A stretch of DNA of 10,189 nt from CAZIHO01 sp964538875 (GTDB taxonomy: Bacteria; Pseudomonadota; Gammaproteobacteria; Chromatiales; Chromatiaceae). Both the position numbers and the translations under genes were made by a program. Position 1 is the first letter of the stretch; every line of letters begins with the position of its first letter. Shown here one piece after another: positions 1 through 6,763 of the stretch. Under the pieces are notes generated by a model, which had not been told where the DNA came from, did not search any database, and saw nothing but the letters and a program-made list of their open reading frames with translations. The stretch spans positions 1 through 10,189 of the forward strand of contig CAZIHO010000117.1 in the NCBI GenBank assembly GCA_964538875.1. The letters run 5' to 3'.

Positions 1-132
1 GTCAAACCATCCGGGCGCCATCGTGCTTCAACCGATACGGGGGTGCTCCGGTGCCATCCTGGTTCGCTGGCAAAGGCCAATATCCCGTTGTCAACCAAGC
101 CGCCGACCACCGGCAGGACCATCGAAACCAGC

Positions 133-161
133 TTGACGCTCTGGCGGCGCAAAAATATGAT
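133..161 (+). promoter_or_regulatory. Sigma70-type promoter of the GntR-family regulator gene
   Basis: The -35 box TTGACG (133-138) and the -10 box TATGAT (156-161) each match the consensus at five of six positions and are separated by exactly 17 bases. Transcription would start near 168. The in-frame ATG codons at 157 and 160 would then lie upstream of the transcript, which supports the ATG at 190 as the real start. This is prediction from sequence only. Confidence 0.65.
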
Positions 162-166
162 GCAAC

Positions 167-177
167 TGGTCTTACCA
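167..177 (+). promoter_or_regulatory. Probable autoregulatory operator of the GntR/FadR-family regulator
   Basis: TGGTCTTACCA is a perfect TGGT-N3-ACCA palindrome. It fits the general FadR-subfamily operator pattern TNGT-N3-ACNA and the core of the E. coli PdhR box (TTGGT-N3-ACCAA). It sits directly downstream of the -10 box, over the expected transcription start, where a bound repressor would block initiation. The gene it precedes encodes a regulator of that same subfamily, so negative autoregulation is the simplest reading. The assignment is inferred from position and pattern. Confidence 0.55.
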
Positions 178-189
178 CTAGCTGACTCC

Positions 190-954
190 ATGCCTCCCGC
201 CAAGCGCGCCATCACCCGTCTTTCGGATACCGTCGCCGCCGATCTGGAAACCCGCATCCTGGAAGGTTCCTTGCGGCCAGGGGACCGGCTGCCCGCCGAG
301 CGGGAATTGGCGGTAGAACTGGGGGTTTCCCGCCCTTCCCTGCGCGAGGCCATCCAGAAACTGGTGGCCAAGGGTCTGCTGGCCAGCCGCCAGGGCGGCG
401 GCACCTATGTGACTGATCGTCTGGAAGCGCCCTTCGTGGATCCCTGGCAGGGCATGCTGGACGACCACCCGGCGATTCAGACCGACATGCTTGAGTTCCG
501 GCACATGCTGGAAAGCCAGGCGGCCTTTTTCGCCGCCGAGCGGGCCACGGACGCGGATATTGCCCGGCTGGACGCGGCGTTCGAGGAACTGACCCGTCAT
601 TACCAGGCCAACGATCTGCCGGCTGGCATCAAGGCGGACGTGACTTTCCACCAGGTGGTGGCCGAATGCTCCCACAATGTCATGATCGGCCATTTGACCG
701 CCAGCCTGCTGCGGGTCATCCATGGACATATTTCCCGCAACATCGAGCAACTCCATGGCCGGCCGTCCCGCTGGATTCAGTTACAGTCCCAGCACCAGGC
801 CATATGGCGGGGGATCCGGGACCACCAGCCGGAACAAGCTGCTGCCGCCGCACGCCGTCACATCGAGTTCGTGCAACAGAACATCCTGGACAGCGCCAAG
901 GAAGTGGCACGCCTGCACAGCGCCAAGCGGCGCCTGGGTGATGGCGGCGCCTGA
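190..954 (+). CDS. GntR/FadR-family transcriptional regulator, PdhR/LldR-like
   Basis: DNA-binding regulator of 254 residues, the same length as E. coli PdhR as I recall it. An N-terminal winged helix (about residues 10-75) carries the family signatures LRPGDRLPAERELA, GVSRPSLREAI and RQGGGTYV. A C-terminal all-helical FCD effector domain follows (about 98-235). Asp150, His154, His202 and His224 are spaced like the metal site of this domain. FCD regulators usually bind small carboxylates such as pyruvate or lactate; the effector here is unknown. The frame is open upstream to the window edge, with ATGs at 157 and 160. I chose 190 because the predicted promoter overlaps the earlier codons and because MPPAKRAITRLSD aligns with the PdhR N-terminus. 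No clear ribosome binding site precedes 190. The operator at 167-177 suggests autoregulation. The family is certain; the PdhR versus LldR choice is open. Confidence 0.9.
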   Translation: MPPAKRAITRLSDTVAADLETRILEGSLRPGDRLPAERELAVELGVSRPSLREAIQKLVAKGLLASRQGGGTYVTDRLEAPFVDPWQGMLDDHPAIQTDMLEFRHMLESQAAFFAAERATDADIARLDAAFEELTRHYQANDLPAGIKADVTFHQVVAECSHNVMIGHLTASLLRVIHGHISRNIEQLHGRPSRWIQLQSQHQAIWRGIRDHQPEQAAAAARRHIEFVQQNILDSAKEVARLHSAKRRLGDGGA

Positions 955-1031
955 AGCGTCGGGGCTCCGCTTGTGTTCCGGGACCAACCCCCTAGACTTC
1001 GGCTCCAGGCCACCATCCAACAGGAACACCT

Positions 1032-2543
1032 TTGGACCCCTACCAAGCCATCCCCTACACCAGCCATAGCTTTCCCGAGACCCACCCCGAACAGTTGGCG
1101 GCCCTGGCCCAACTGTTCGGCGTAACGGCGCCGGACCCCCTGCAGGGCCGGCTGTTGGAACTGGGCTGCGCCAGTGGCGGCAACCTGATCCCGCTGGCTT
1201 GGTATCTACCCAACGCCCAACTGGTTGGCGTCGAACTGTCCCCCAGCCAGGCAGAAGCAGGCCGCCGCCGGATCCAAGCCCTGGGCCTCGACAACTGCGA
1301 GATCCTGACCGGAGACGCCACGACCCTGGACCTAGGGAACCAGGGCTTCGATTATGTGGTGGTCCAGGGACTCTATTCTTGGATACCGGCCCCGGCCCGG
1401 AACCATTTGCTGGGCCAGATTCGCCGCCAGCTACGGCCGAATGGCGTCGCTTACCTGAGTTTCAATGCTCTGCCTGGCTGGCGTATGCGGGGCATGGTCC
1501 GGGATATTCTGCGCTATCACGTCCAGGATGAAACGACAGCCCAAGACCAACTAGCCGCTGCTCGGGAGTTGTTCCCGTTCCTGCAAACCTGTTTGGACGG
1601 CTTGGACGCCCTCAGCGCCCGCTACCTGCGCCATGAACTGACCCTCCTGGAACAAGCGCCGGATTCCTACCTCTACCATGAATTTCTGGCAGACATCAAC
1701 GACGCCCAGTTGTTTAGCGACTTTGTGGCCGCTGCCCGCGCCCAGGGCTTGCGCTACCTGTGCAACGCGGAACTGAGATACCAGTTGCCCGCCATGCTGG
1801 GGGGCCGGGCACAAGCGGCGTTGGAGGCCATCCCGGACCCCATCGAACGCCAGCAATACCTGGACTTCGTACTCAACCGCAACTTTCACCAAGCACTGTT
1901 GATCCCCGCCGAGTTACCCTGCCGGCCGGAACCGGACTACCAGGCCTTCGGCCGCCTGGCCTTTCACGCCGATCTATCGGCACCGCCCCGGCTGGAGCTG
2001 CGCAAGGCCCGCGCCCAGCCCTTCTTGGGTCCGGACGGTCAATCCCATGCCGTCACCCACCCCCTGACCAAGGCGGCGCTGGCCGGGTTGGCGGAGGTTT
2101 ATCCCGCCGCCATGAGCTTTCCAGACCTGGAAGCCCAGGCGCGGCGTCTGGTGCAAAGCCAGGGGGATGCCCGGCTGGCGGCCCAGGGCGAACACCTGTT
2201 TGGCGAGTTGTTCAAGCTGTTCGCGGAAGGACTGGTGGGAGCCACGCCCCAGCCCGGCGGCGCGATGCCAGCACCAGACCTGTGCCCCCGCGCCTCGGCC
2301 CTGGCGCTGGACGAGGCGGCCCAAGGGCGGCTGGTGGACCGGCGCCACCGTACCCTGATCCTGGACCAAACCAGCGCCGCCTTGGTCGCCAAGTTGGACG
2401 GCAGGCACGACCGCACCGAGCTGGCCCAATACGCAGCCGGCCCGCCAGACCGCCGGCGCCGATCAACCTTGGTCGGAAGCCCGGAAGTGGATATGCTACT
2501 CGCGCGCTTGGCCCGGCTGGGGGTATTTCAACCTGGCAACTGA
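1032..2543 (+). CDS. Class I SAM-dependent methyltransferase with methyltransferase regulatory domain
   Basis: Cytoplasmic protein of 503 residues with no signal peptide or membrane segment. The N-terminal half is a Rossmann methyltransferase: the SAM-binding motif LLELGCASGG lies at 41-50, an acidic strand end (GVELS) at 66-70, motif II-like GDATTLDL at 94-101 and FDYVVVQGLYSWIP near 106-119. A domain typical of this family (MethyTransf_Reg type) spans about 205-295. The C-terminal 200 residues are less conserved and may form a helical or winged-helix module. The start is TTG, with AGGA six bases upstream; the N-terminal pattern YQAIPYTSHSFPETHP resembles that of relatives, which supports it. 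The gene follows the regulator after 77 bases in the same direction with no obvious terminator, so the two may be co-transcribed. The substrate cannot be predicted; relatives are annotated only as methyltransferases. Confidence 0.87.
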   Translation: MDPYQAIPYTSHSFPETHPEQLAALAQLFGVTAPDPLQGRLLELGCASGGNLIPLAWYLPNAQLVGVELSPSQAEAGRRRIQALGLDNCEILTGDATTLDLGNQGFDYVVVQGLYSWIPAPARNHLLGQIRRQLRPNGVAYLSFNALPGWRMRGMVRDILRYHVQDETTAQDQLAAARELFPFLQTCLDGLDALSARYLRHELTLLEQAPDSYLYHEFLADINDAQLFSDFVAAARAQGLRYLCNAELRYQLPAMLGGRAQAALEAIPDPIERQQYLDFVLNRNFHQALLIPAELPCRPEPDYQAFGRLAFHADLSAPPRLELRKARAQPFLGPDGQSHAVTHPLTKAALAGLAEVYPAAMSFPDLEAQARRLVQSQGDARLAAQGEHLFGELFKLFAEGLVGATPQPGGAMPAPDLCPRASALALDEAAQGRLVDRRHRTLILDQTSAALVAKLDGRHDRTELAQYAAGPPDRRRRSTLVGSPEVDMLLARLARLGVFQPGN

Positions 2544-2580
2544 CCGTTACTCGAACAGCCATCTCAGGGTTTCAAACCGG

Positions 2581-2633
2581 ACCACCCAAGCTCGGCAACC
2601 CGCCCACTGGCGGGCTTCCCGGCCTTGGGTGGT
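2581..2633 (+). terminator. Nested hairpin downstream of the methyltransferase gene, possible terminator or structured 3' end
   Basis: A perfect 10-base inverted repeat, ACCACCCAAG (2581-2590) with CTTGGGTGGT (2624-2633), encloses a perfect 6-base stem CCCGCC/GGCGGG (2599-2604 and 2609-2614) with a CACT loop. No T-run follows directly; the first T-rich tract starts about 45 bases later. It is therefore not a standard intrinsic terminator, but it could protect the transcript end or act with Rho. Confidence 0.4.
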
Positions 2634-3024
2634 ATTGCCCAGGCCGATATTGGAACTAATCGCCCAGGGTTAAAGAGGTTTTTTATTATTTTTCAATCTA
2701 CTTTTTTTACTGTATTCTTGGAACGGCCTTGAGCCCGGGTTGCGTTCCGCGTAGCCCAGTACTTGGCGCGATTGACCCCTAATGGGCGATGCGCGGCCAA
2801 GAACAGATTACAATAATGCAGGTTCGGGTTTTCTTACCAAGGTTCTCGGCGTCAGACCCATTCATAGGGGCACCGAATTAACCTTGTGCATTTACCTAGC
2901 GGCAGCCGTTGCCAAAACCCGTTCCTATCTAATTCCGGCCCGGCGCCATTGATTGCCGGGGAACCGCTCAACCTTGAGCGATTCGCGCAATGACTAACGG
3001 TTACGTTTTATTAAAAAATTTTTT

Positions 3025-3032
3025 AGGAGGAG
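3025..3032 (+). promoter_or_regulatory. Strong Shine-Dalgarno site of sqr
   Basis: AGGAGGAG ends three bases before the ATG at 3036, giving a near-perfect match to the 16S anti-Shine-Dalgarno sequence (GGAGG is five bases from the ATG). It abuts the perfect A6T6 palindrome at 3012-3025, an AT-rich, weakly structured leader that should leave the site accessible. This suggests high translation of sqr. Confidence 0.75.
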
Positions 3033-3035
3033 CCC

Positions 3036-4499
3036 ATGGCCAGAGTAGTCATCCTAGGTGCCGGCGTCGCCGGACACGCTGCGGCCTCGCACTTGAGCCG
3101 CTACATCATCGACAAGGGCCACGAGGTCGTGGTGGTGTCCCCCAACAGTCAATGGAATTGGATACCCTCTAATATCTGGGTCGGCGTCGGGCATATGAAG
3201 CCTGAGCAAGTCATTTTTGAATTAGCCCCGGTCTACCGGAAGGCAAAGATTGGTTTTCACCAGGCCCGGTGTATTTCCATTCACCCCGAGGGTGGCGAAA
3301 AGACCCAAAAGCCCCATGTGTTGATCGAATACACCGATGCCGAGAAGCTGGGCCAGAGTGCGCACCTGGAATACGACTATCTGATCAATGCCACGGGTCC
3401 CAAGCTTAACTTCGGCGCCACCGAGGGTCTAGGTCCAGAAGCGGGCAACACAGTGTCGGTATGCACCTACCAGCACGCGGCTGAAGCCAATGAAAAACTA
3501 CAAGCCAATATTGCCGCCATGAAGAAGGGCGAAAAGCGCACCTTCCTGATTGGCACCGGCCACGGCATGTGCACCTGCCAGGGTGCCGCGTTTGAATACA
3601 TTTTCAACGTGGAGCACACCATCAAAATGGCGGGGGTGCGGGACCAGGCGCGCATCATCTGGATCAGCAACGAGTACGAACTGGGCGACTTCGGCATGGG
3701 GGGCATGCACCTGAAGCGGGGCGGCTATCTCACCAATGGTAAGGTATTTGCTGAATCCCTGATGGCGGAACGGGGCATCGAATGGATTACCCGGGCCCAC
3801 GTCAATAAAGTGGAACCCGGTAAGGTTCATTATGAATCCCTGGACGGCACCTTCGGCGAGGTGCCATTCGACTTCTCCATGCTGATTCCGCCCTTTGCTG
3901 GCGTGGGACTCAAGGCTTATGACGCCAAGGGCGAGGACATCACCGCGACCCTATTTGCCCCCAATAGCCTTATGAAGGTGGATGCGGATTACACGGCGCG
4001 GCCCTTTGAAGAATGGAGCGCCCGGGATTGGCCCCGCACCTGCCAGAACCAAACCTATAAGAATGTGTTTGCAGTTGGGATTGCCTTCGCGCCGCCGCAC
4101 CCCATTAGTAAAGTAATGAAAAGCCCCAATGGCACGGTCATCACCCCCGCCCCCCCGCGCACCGGCATGCCGTCCGCAGCCATGGGCAAGGCGGTGGCCC
4201 ATAGTATCCGGGACATGATCCTGGACGGTGCCAAGGAACCCACCCATACCGCCAGCATGGCGGAAATGGGCTCAGCCTGCGTGGCCTCCACCGGCATGGA
4301 CATCCTGCGCGGTTCCGCGGCCACCATGACCGTCTTTCCGGTGGTGCCGAATTTTGAAAAGTACCCCGGCTATGGGCGCGACCTGGATCTAACCTTCGGG
4401 GAAATCGGCCTGGCGGGACACTGGATCAAGCATTACTTACATTTCATGTTCATGTATCAGGCGCAAATGAAACCCGGTTGGACCCTGTTACCCGAATAG
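3036..4499 (+). CDS. sqr: Sulfide:quinone oxidoreductase (FAD flavoprotein)
   Basis: Peripheral membrane flavoprotein of 487 residues expected to oxidise sulfide to polysulfide or sulfur and pass electrons to the quinone pool. The N-terminal FAD dinucleotide fold is VVILGAGVAGHAAASHL (4-20). A second signature, YDYLINATGPKLNF, lies at 113-126. The three redox cysteines of the Acidithiobacillus ferrooxidans enzyme (Cys128, Cys160, Cys356 there) align with Cys143 (SVCTYQHA), Cys181 (CTCQGAAFEY) and Cys415 (GSACVAS), so activity is likely intact. The protein is about 50 residues longer than that type I enzyme and has extra cysteines at 79, 179 and 336. From memory it is closest to the Chlorobium-type group that includes SqrF (type VI), but this needs a tree. 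The C-terminus (GLAGHWIKHYLHFMFMY, about 458-474) looks like an amphipathic membrane anchor. A 50-residue gene follows 48 bases downstream, probably in the same transcript. Confidence 0.9.
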   Translation: MARVVILGAGVAGHAAASHLSRYIIDKGHEVVVVSPNSQWNWIPSNIWVGVGHMKPEQVIFELAPVYRKAKIGFHQARCISIHPEGGEKTQKPHVLIEYTDAEKLGQSAHLEYDYLINATGPKLNFGATEGLGPEAGNTVSVCTYQHAAEANEKLQANIAAMKKGEKRTFLIGTGHGMCTCQGAAFEYIFNVEHTIKMAGVRDQARIIWISNEYELGDFGMGGMHLKRGGYLTNGKVFAESLMAERGIEWITRAHVNKVEPGKVHYESLDGTFGEVPFDFSMLIPPFAGVGLKAYDAKGEDITATLFAPNSLMKVDADYTARPFEEWSARDWPRTCQNQTYKNVFAVGIAFAPPHPISKVMKSPNGTVITPAPPRTGMPSAAMGKAVAHSIRDMILDGAKEPTHTASMAEMGSACVASTGMDILRGSAATMTVFPVVPNFEKYPGYGRDLDLTFGEIGLAGHWIKHYLHFMFMYQAQMKPGWTLLPE

Positions 4500-4534
4500 C
4501 ACCAGAACCGGCGCTGTAAACTGACGAGACCATT

Positions 4535-4542
4535 GAGGAGGA
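4535..4542 (+). promoter_or_regulatory. Strong Shine-Dalgarno site of the small gene after sqr
   Basis: GAGGAGGA lies five bases before the ATG at 4548. Its strength, similar to that of the sqr site, is the main evidence that the short downstream reading frame is a real gene. Confidence 0.7.
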
Positions 4543-4547
4543 CGAGA

Positions 4548-4700
4548 ATGGCGACTCAAACGCCTTATGACCAGCACTATTACCCGCCGATACCCACCCG
4601 GTTGACGCTTTACACCCGGAATTCCCTTATCTGGCAGGCGATCCGTTTCGTGGTGTTGAACATCAAGATGTTGAAAATCGTGATGCAATCCAAGCACTGA
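4548..4700 (+). CDS. Small conserved-looking hypothetical protein paired with sqr
   Basis: A 50-residue frame from ATG to TGA. I do not recognise a family. The N-terminal part is polar and tyrosine/proline-rich (YDQHYYPPIPTRLTLYTRN, about 7-25). It is followed by a hydrophobic to amphipathic helix (about 27-46: IWQAIRFVVLNIKMLKIVM) and a basic tail QSKH. There is no signal peptide, no cysteine and no metal motif. The helix is short and contains lysines, so it could lie on the inner membrane face or bind another helix rather than cross the membrane. The start is supported by a GAGGAGGA site five bases upstream. The gene lies 48 bases after sqr on the same strand with no terminator between, so it is probably co-expressed. 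A role in anchoring or assisting the sulfide oxidase at the membrane is inference from context only. Confidence 0.72.
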   Translation: MATQTPYDQHYYPPIPTRLTLYTRNSLIWQAIRFVVLNIKMLKIVMQSKH

Positions 4701-4708
4701 CAGAGCTA

Positions 4709-4736
4709 CCAGGCCGGGTCCCCGGATCGGGCCTGG
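4709..4736. terminator. GC-rich hairpin between convergent genes, possible bidirectional terminator
   Basis: CCAGGCC (4709-4715) pairs with GGCCTGG (4730-4736). Inside it CCGGG and CCCGG can pair as an alternative. It starts nine bases after the small gene's stop codon and lies about 33 bases beyond the stop of lnt on the other strand. Neither side has a T-run, so intrinsic termination is uncertain, but its position between converging operons fits a transcript boundary. Confidence 0.45.
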
Positions 4737-4769
4737 ATCACGCCGTTTGACCGCGCTCCAGCGGACCCA

Positions 4770-6311
4770 TCAGGTTGGGCGCCGGCTCCAGATCAGACCC
4801 ATCCCCACTAGCAGCAAGCTCAACCCCACCGGCAGGCCATTGCCGAGCCGGGCATAGGGCGTCATGCCGCCCATGGGCTGCACCAGACCACTGACCACCG
4901 CCTCCTCGAAAGGCCGCGATTGGGCCTCCACCTGGCCCTGGGGTCCGATTAGGGCGGAAATCCCGGTATTCGTGGCCCGCAGCAGGGGCCGGCCGGTCTC
5001 CAGGGCGCGCAGTCTAGCGATTTGCAGATGCTGGCGGGGTGCCAGGGAATCGCCAAACCAGCCGTCATTGCTGAGGTTGACCAGGAAGGCCGCGTCTGGC
5101 AAGGCCGCTAGCACCTCATCCCCAAACACGTCCTCATAACAAATGGACAGGCCCGCCCAATGGTTTGCCACCCGCACCAGGGGCGGCACTTCGGACGTAC
5201 CGGCGCTGAAGTCCGACATGGGAATTTCCATGAAGGCCAACAGGGGACCCAACAGGGGTTTCAAGGGCATGAACTCGCCGAACGGGACCAAATGGCGCTT
5301 GAAGTAGAGTTCGTCGGTGCCCGGTACCAGCGCCGCGTTGTAGTACTGGCGGGTGTCCTGATCCAGGGCGGCGATGCCGAGCAGTACCTCGCTACCCTGG
5401 CCGCGCGCTTCCTCGCCCAAGGGCTCCAGCACCGAATCCCAAACCTGATGCATGAAGGCGGGCACCGCCGTTTCCGGCCAAATGACCAAGCGGCTGTCCC
5501 AATGGGCGCGGGTCAGCCGCAGATAGCGGTCGATGGACATTTGCCGCATGCTCTTGTCCCACTTGAGGGACTGGGGAATGTTGGCTTGAGCAAGGCTGAC
5601 TTTGAACGGCTCGCCCAGGGGCTGGGTCCAGGTCACTTGGGTCAGCAGCCAGCCAGCCAGCCAAATCCCGGTCAGGGCCGCCAATCCAATCCAGCGCCGC
5701 CCTCCCCCAGCCCGGATCGCCCCCAGCAATAGCGTAGCGCCCAGGACCAGCAGCCCGCTGACGCCATACACCCCGAGCAGAGGCACGAACCCGGCCAGGG
5801 GCGAGTCGGTCTGGGAATAACCGAGGGCCAGCCAGGGAAAGCCGGACAAGAACCAGCCCCTGAGCCATTCGGTCAGGATCCAAACCGACGGCCACACCAG
5901 CCAGGCCAGTTCTGGACGCCGGCCGAGGGCGTGCCGACCCAGCCAGCCGGCCAAGCCGTAATAGAGGGCCATGGCCAGGATGAACAGCAGGGTGAAAAAT
6001 AGCGCCAGCGGGGTATCTACGTTGCCGAACTGGTTGATGCTGATGTGCAGCCAGGACACGCCGCACCCCAGGAAGCCGACCCCAAACCACCAACCGATCT
6101 TAAACGCAGCACCGGGCGCCGCCGCCCCCCAGAGGAACAATAGCAGTGCCAGGGTGAACAGCGGCAGGGGAAATAGATCGAAGGGGGCAAACGCCAGAAC
6201 CGTAGCGGCGCCGGCCGCCAGGGCTAGGGTTCGGGGATAAGTCAGGGCGCGCCGAAACGCGGCACGCAGCGCGCTAGGCACGGTCAGGTCCGGCCGGCTG
6301 CTCGGCGCCAT
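4770..6311 (-). CDS. lnt: Apolipoprotein N-acyltransferase
   Basis: Inner-membrane enzyme of 513 residues that adds the third acyl chain to the N-terminal cysteine of lipoproteins, the last step of lipoprotein maturation in Gram-negative bacteria. The first 225 residues contain several membrane segments (for example about 28-62, 72-90, 101-128, 136-154 and 172-200). The periplasmic nitrilase-like domain (about 235-480) holds the full catalytic triad: Glu280 in IWPETAVP, Lys338 in YFKRHLVPFGE and Cys391 in SICYED. The conserved NDGWFG motif is at 415-420. A last hydrophobic helix lies at about 491-508. Length matches the family (about 510). The ATG at 6311 overlaps the end of ybeY by 38 bases; a GTG at 6281 is an alternative start, and longer upstream starts run through ybeY and are unlikely. 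The overlap indicates translational coupling. Confidence 0.95.
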   Translation of the reverse strand: MAPSSRPDLTVPSALRAAFRRALTYPRTLALAAGAATVLAFAPFDLFPLPLFTLALLLFLWGAAAPGAAFKIGWWFGVGFLGCGVSWLHISINQFGNVDTPLALFFTLLFILAMALYYGLAGWLGRHALGRRPELAWLVWPSVWILTEWLRGWFLSGFPWLALGYSQTDSPLAGFVPLLGVYGVSGLLVLGATLLLGAIRAGGGRRWIGLAALTGIWLAGWLLTQVTWTQPLGEPFKVSLAQANIPQSLKWDKSMRQMSIDRYLRLTRAHWDSRLVIWPETAVPAFMHQVWDSVLEPLGEEARGQGSEVLLGIAALDQDTRQYYNAALVPGTDELYFKRHLVPFGEFMPLKPLLGPLLAFMEIPMSDFSAGTSEVPPLVRVANHWAGLSICYEDVFGDEVLAALPDAAFLVNLSNDGWFGDSLAPRQHLQIARLRALETGRPLLRATNTGISALIGPQGQVEAQSRPFEEAVVSGLVQPMGGMTPYARLGNGLPVGLSLLLVGMGLIWSRRPT

Positions 6312-6762
6312 AGGGGTCCGGAATTCCGAGGCGTTGGAGCAAGCGCCGTTCCTTGGCTTCCATGCGCGCCGCCGCCGCCGGGGTTTGGTGATCCCAGCCG
6401 CGCAGGTGCAACACGCCATGGGTCACAATGTGGGCCCAATGGTGGGCCAGGGACTTGCCCTGCTCCGCCGCTTCCCTGGCCAGCACCGGGACGCAAATCA
6501 CCAGATCCCCGAGCAGACGGCTTGTTACCCCCGGCGGGGGGGCGAACGGAAACGCCAGCACGTTGGTGGGACCGGACTTGTGCCGGTAGGTCTCGTTCAA
6601 GTCCGCGCTTTCCGGCCCGTCCACCAGCCGGATCAGCAGTTCCGCCCGCCGGCGTCGGCCCAGGGCCAAGCGCGCCCAGCCCCGCAGGCGGGCATTGGCC
6701 GGCACCCCTGGCTCGCTGTGGATCCGCTGGATGCGCACCCGGTCCTTGATCCCCTTAGCCAC
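6274..6762 (-). CDS. ybeY: Endoribonuclease YbeY, rRNA maturation factor
   Basis: Single-domain metal-dependent endoribonuclease of 162 residues that acts in 16S rRNA 3'-end maturation and ribosome quality control. The zinc motif H-x3-H-x5-H is complete: His115, His119 and His125 in HGVLHLRGWDH. The family signature ETYRHKSGPTNVLAFPF lies at 57-73, with conserved Arg60, and LLGDLVIC at 83-90. I chose the GTG at 6762, one base after the ybeZ stop. A second GTG at 6738 would give 154 residues, closer to the 155 of E. coli, and has AAGGA four bases upstream, so it is a real alternative. The gene lies between ybeZ and lnt in a tightly packed operon. Confidence 0.93.
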   Translation of the reverse strand: MAKGIKDRVRIQRIHSEPGVPANARLRGWARLALGRRRRAELLIRLVDGPESADLNETYRHKSGPTNVLAFPFAPPPGVTSRLLGDLVICVPVLAREAAEQGKSLAHHWAHIVTHGVLHLRGWDHQTPAAAARMEAKERRLLQRLGIPDPYGAEQPAGPDRA

Positions 6763-6763
6763 C

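Larger units (their letters stand above)
2544..3035. other. Gene-free region upstream of sqr, with hairpins and A/T tracts
   Basis: About 490 bases with no convincing gene; the short open frame at 2990-3172 is in another frame over the sqr start. The region holds nested and competing hairpins (2581-2645), a T-rich stretch (about 2678-2710), a TACAAT hexamer at 2809-2814 that could be a -10 box but has no good -35 partner, a CGCTCAA/TTGAGCG palindrome (2965-2980) and an A6T6 palindrome at 3012-3025. It presumably contains the methyltransferase 3' end and the sqr promoter and leader, but I cannot place the promoter with confidence. Confidence 0.6.

Noticed and set aside
43..189. Longer N-terminus for the GntR-family regulator starting at 43, 157 or 160
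   Set aside because: The extra residues have no resemblance to the family, the predicted promoter and operator lie within this stretch, and starting at 190 gives the usual PdhR length.
1760..2659. A 299-codon plus-strand frame overlapping the methyltransferase
   Set aside because: The composition is proline/arginine/glycine-rich low complexity, typical of an out-of-frame read of GC-rich coding DNA, with no recognisable domain.
2646..2710. An intrinsic terminator formed by the T-rich tract at about 2678
   Set aside because: No stable GC-rich stem lies immediately before the T's; the strong hairpins end more than 30 bases upstream.
2772..2814. A TTGACC and TACAAT pair as the sqr promoter
   Set aside because: The two hexamers are 31 bases apart, far beyond the workable spacing, so they cannot form one sigma70 promoter.
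2990..3172. A 60-codon frame overlapping the sqr start
   Set aside because: It runs out of frame through the sqr FAD-binding region and has no ribosome binding site; the strong Shine-Dalgarno site belongs to the ATG at 3036.
5160..5732. A 190-codon plus-strand frame opposite lnt
   Set aside because: It is antisense to the conserved nitrilase domain of lnt and has no family features or ribosome binding site of note.
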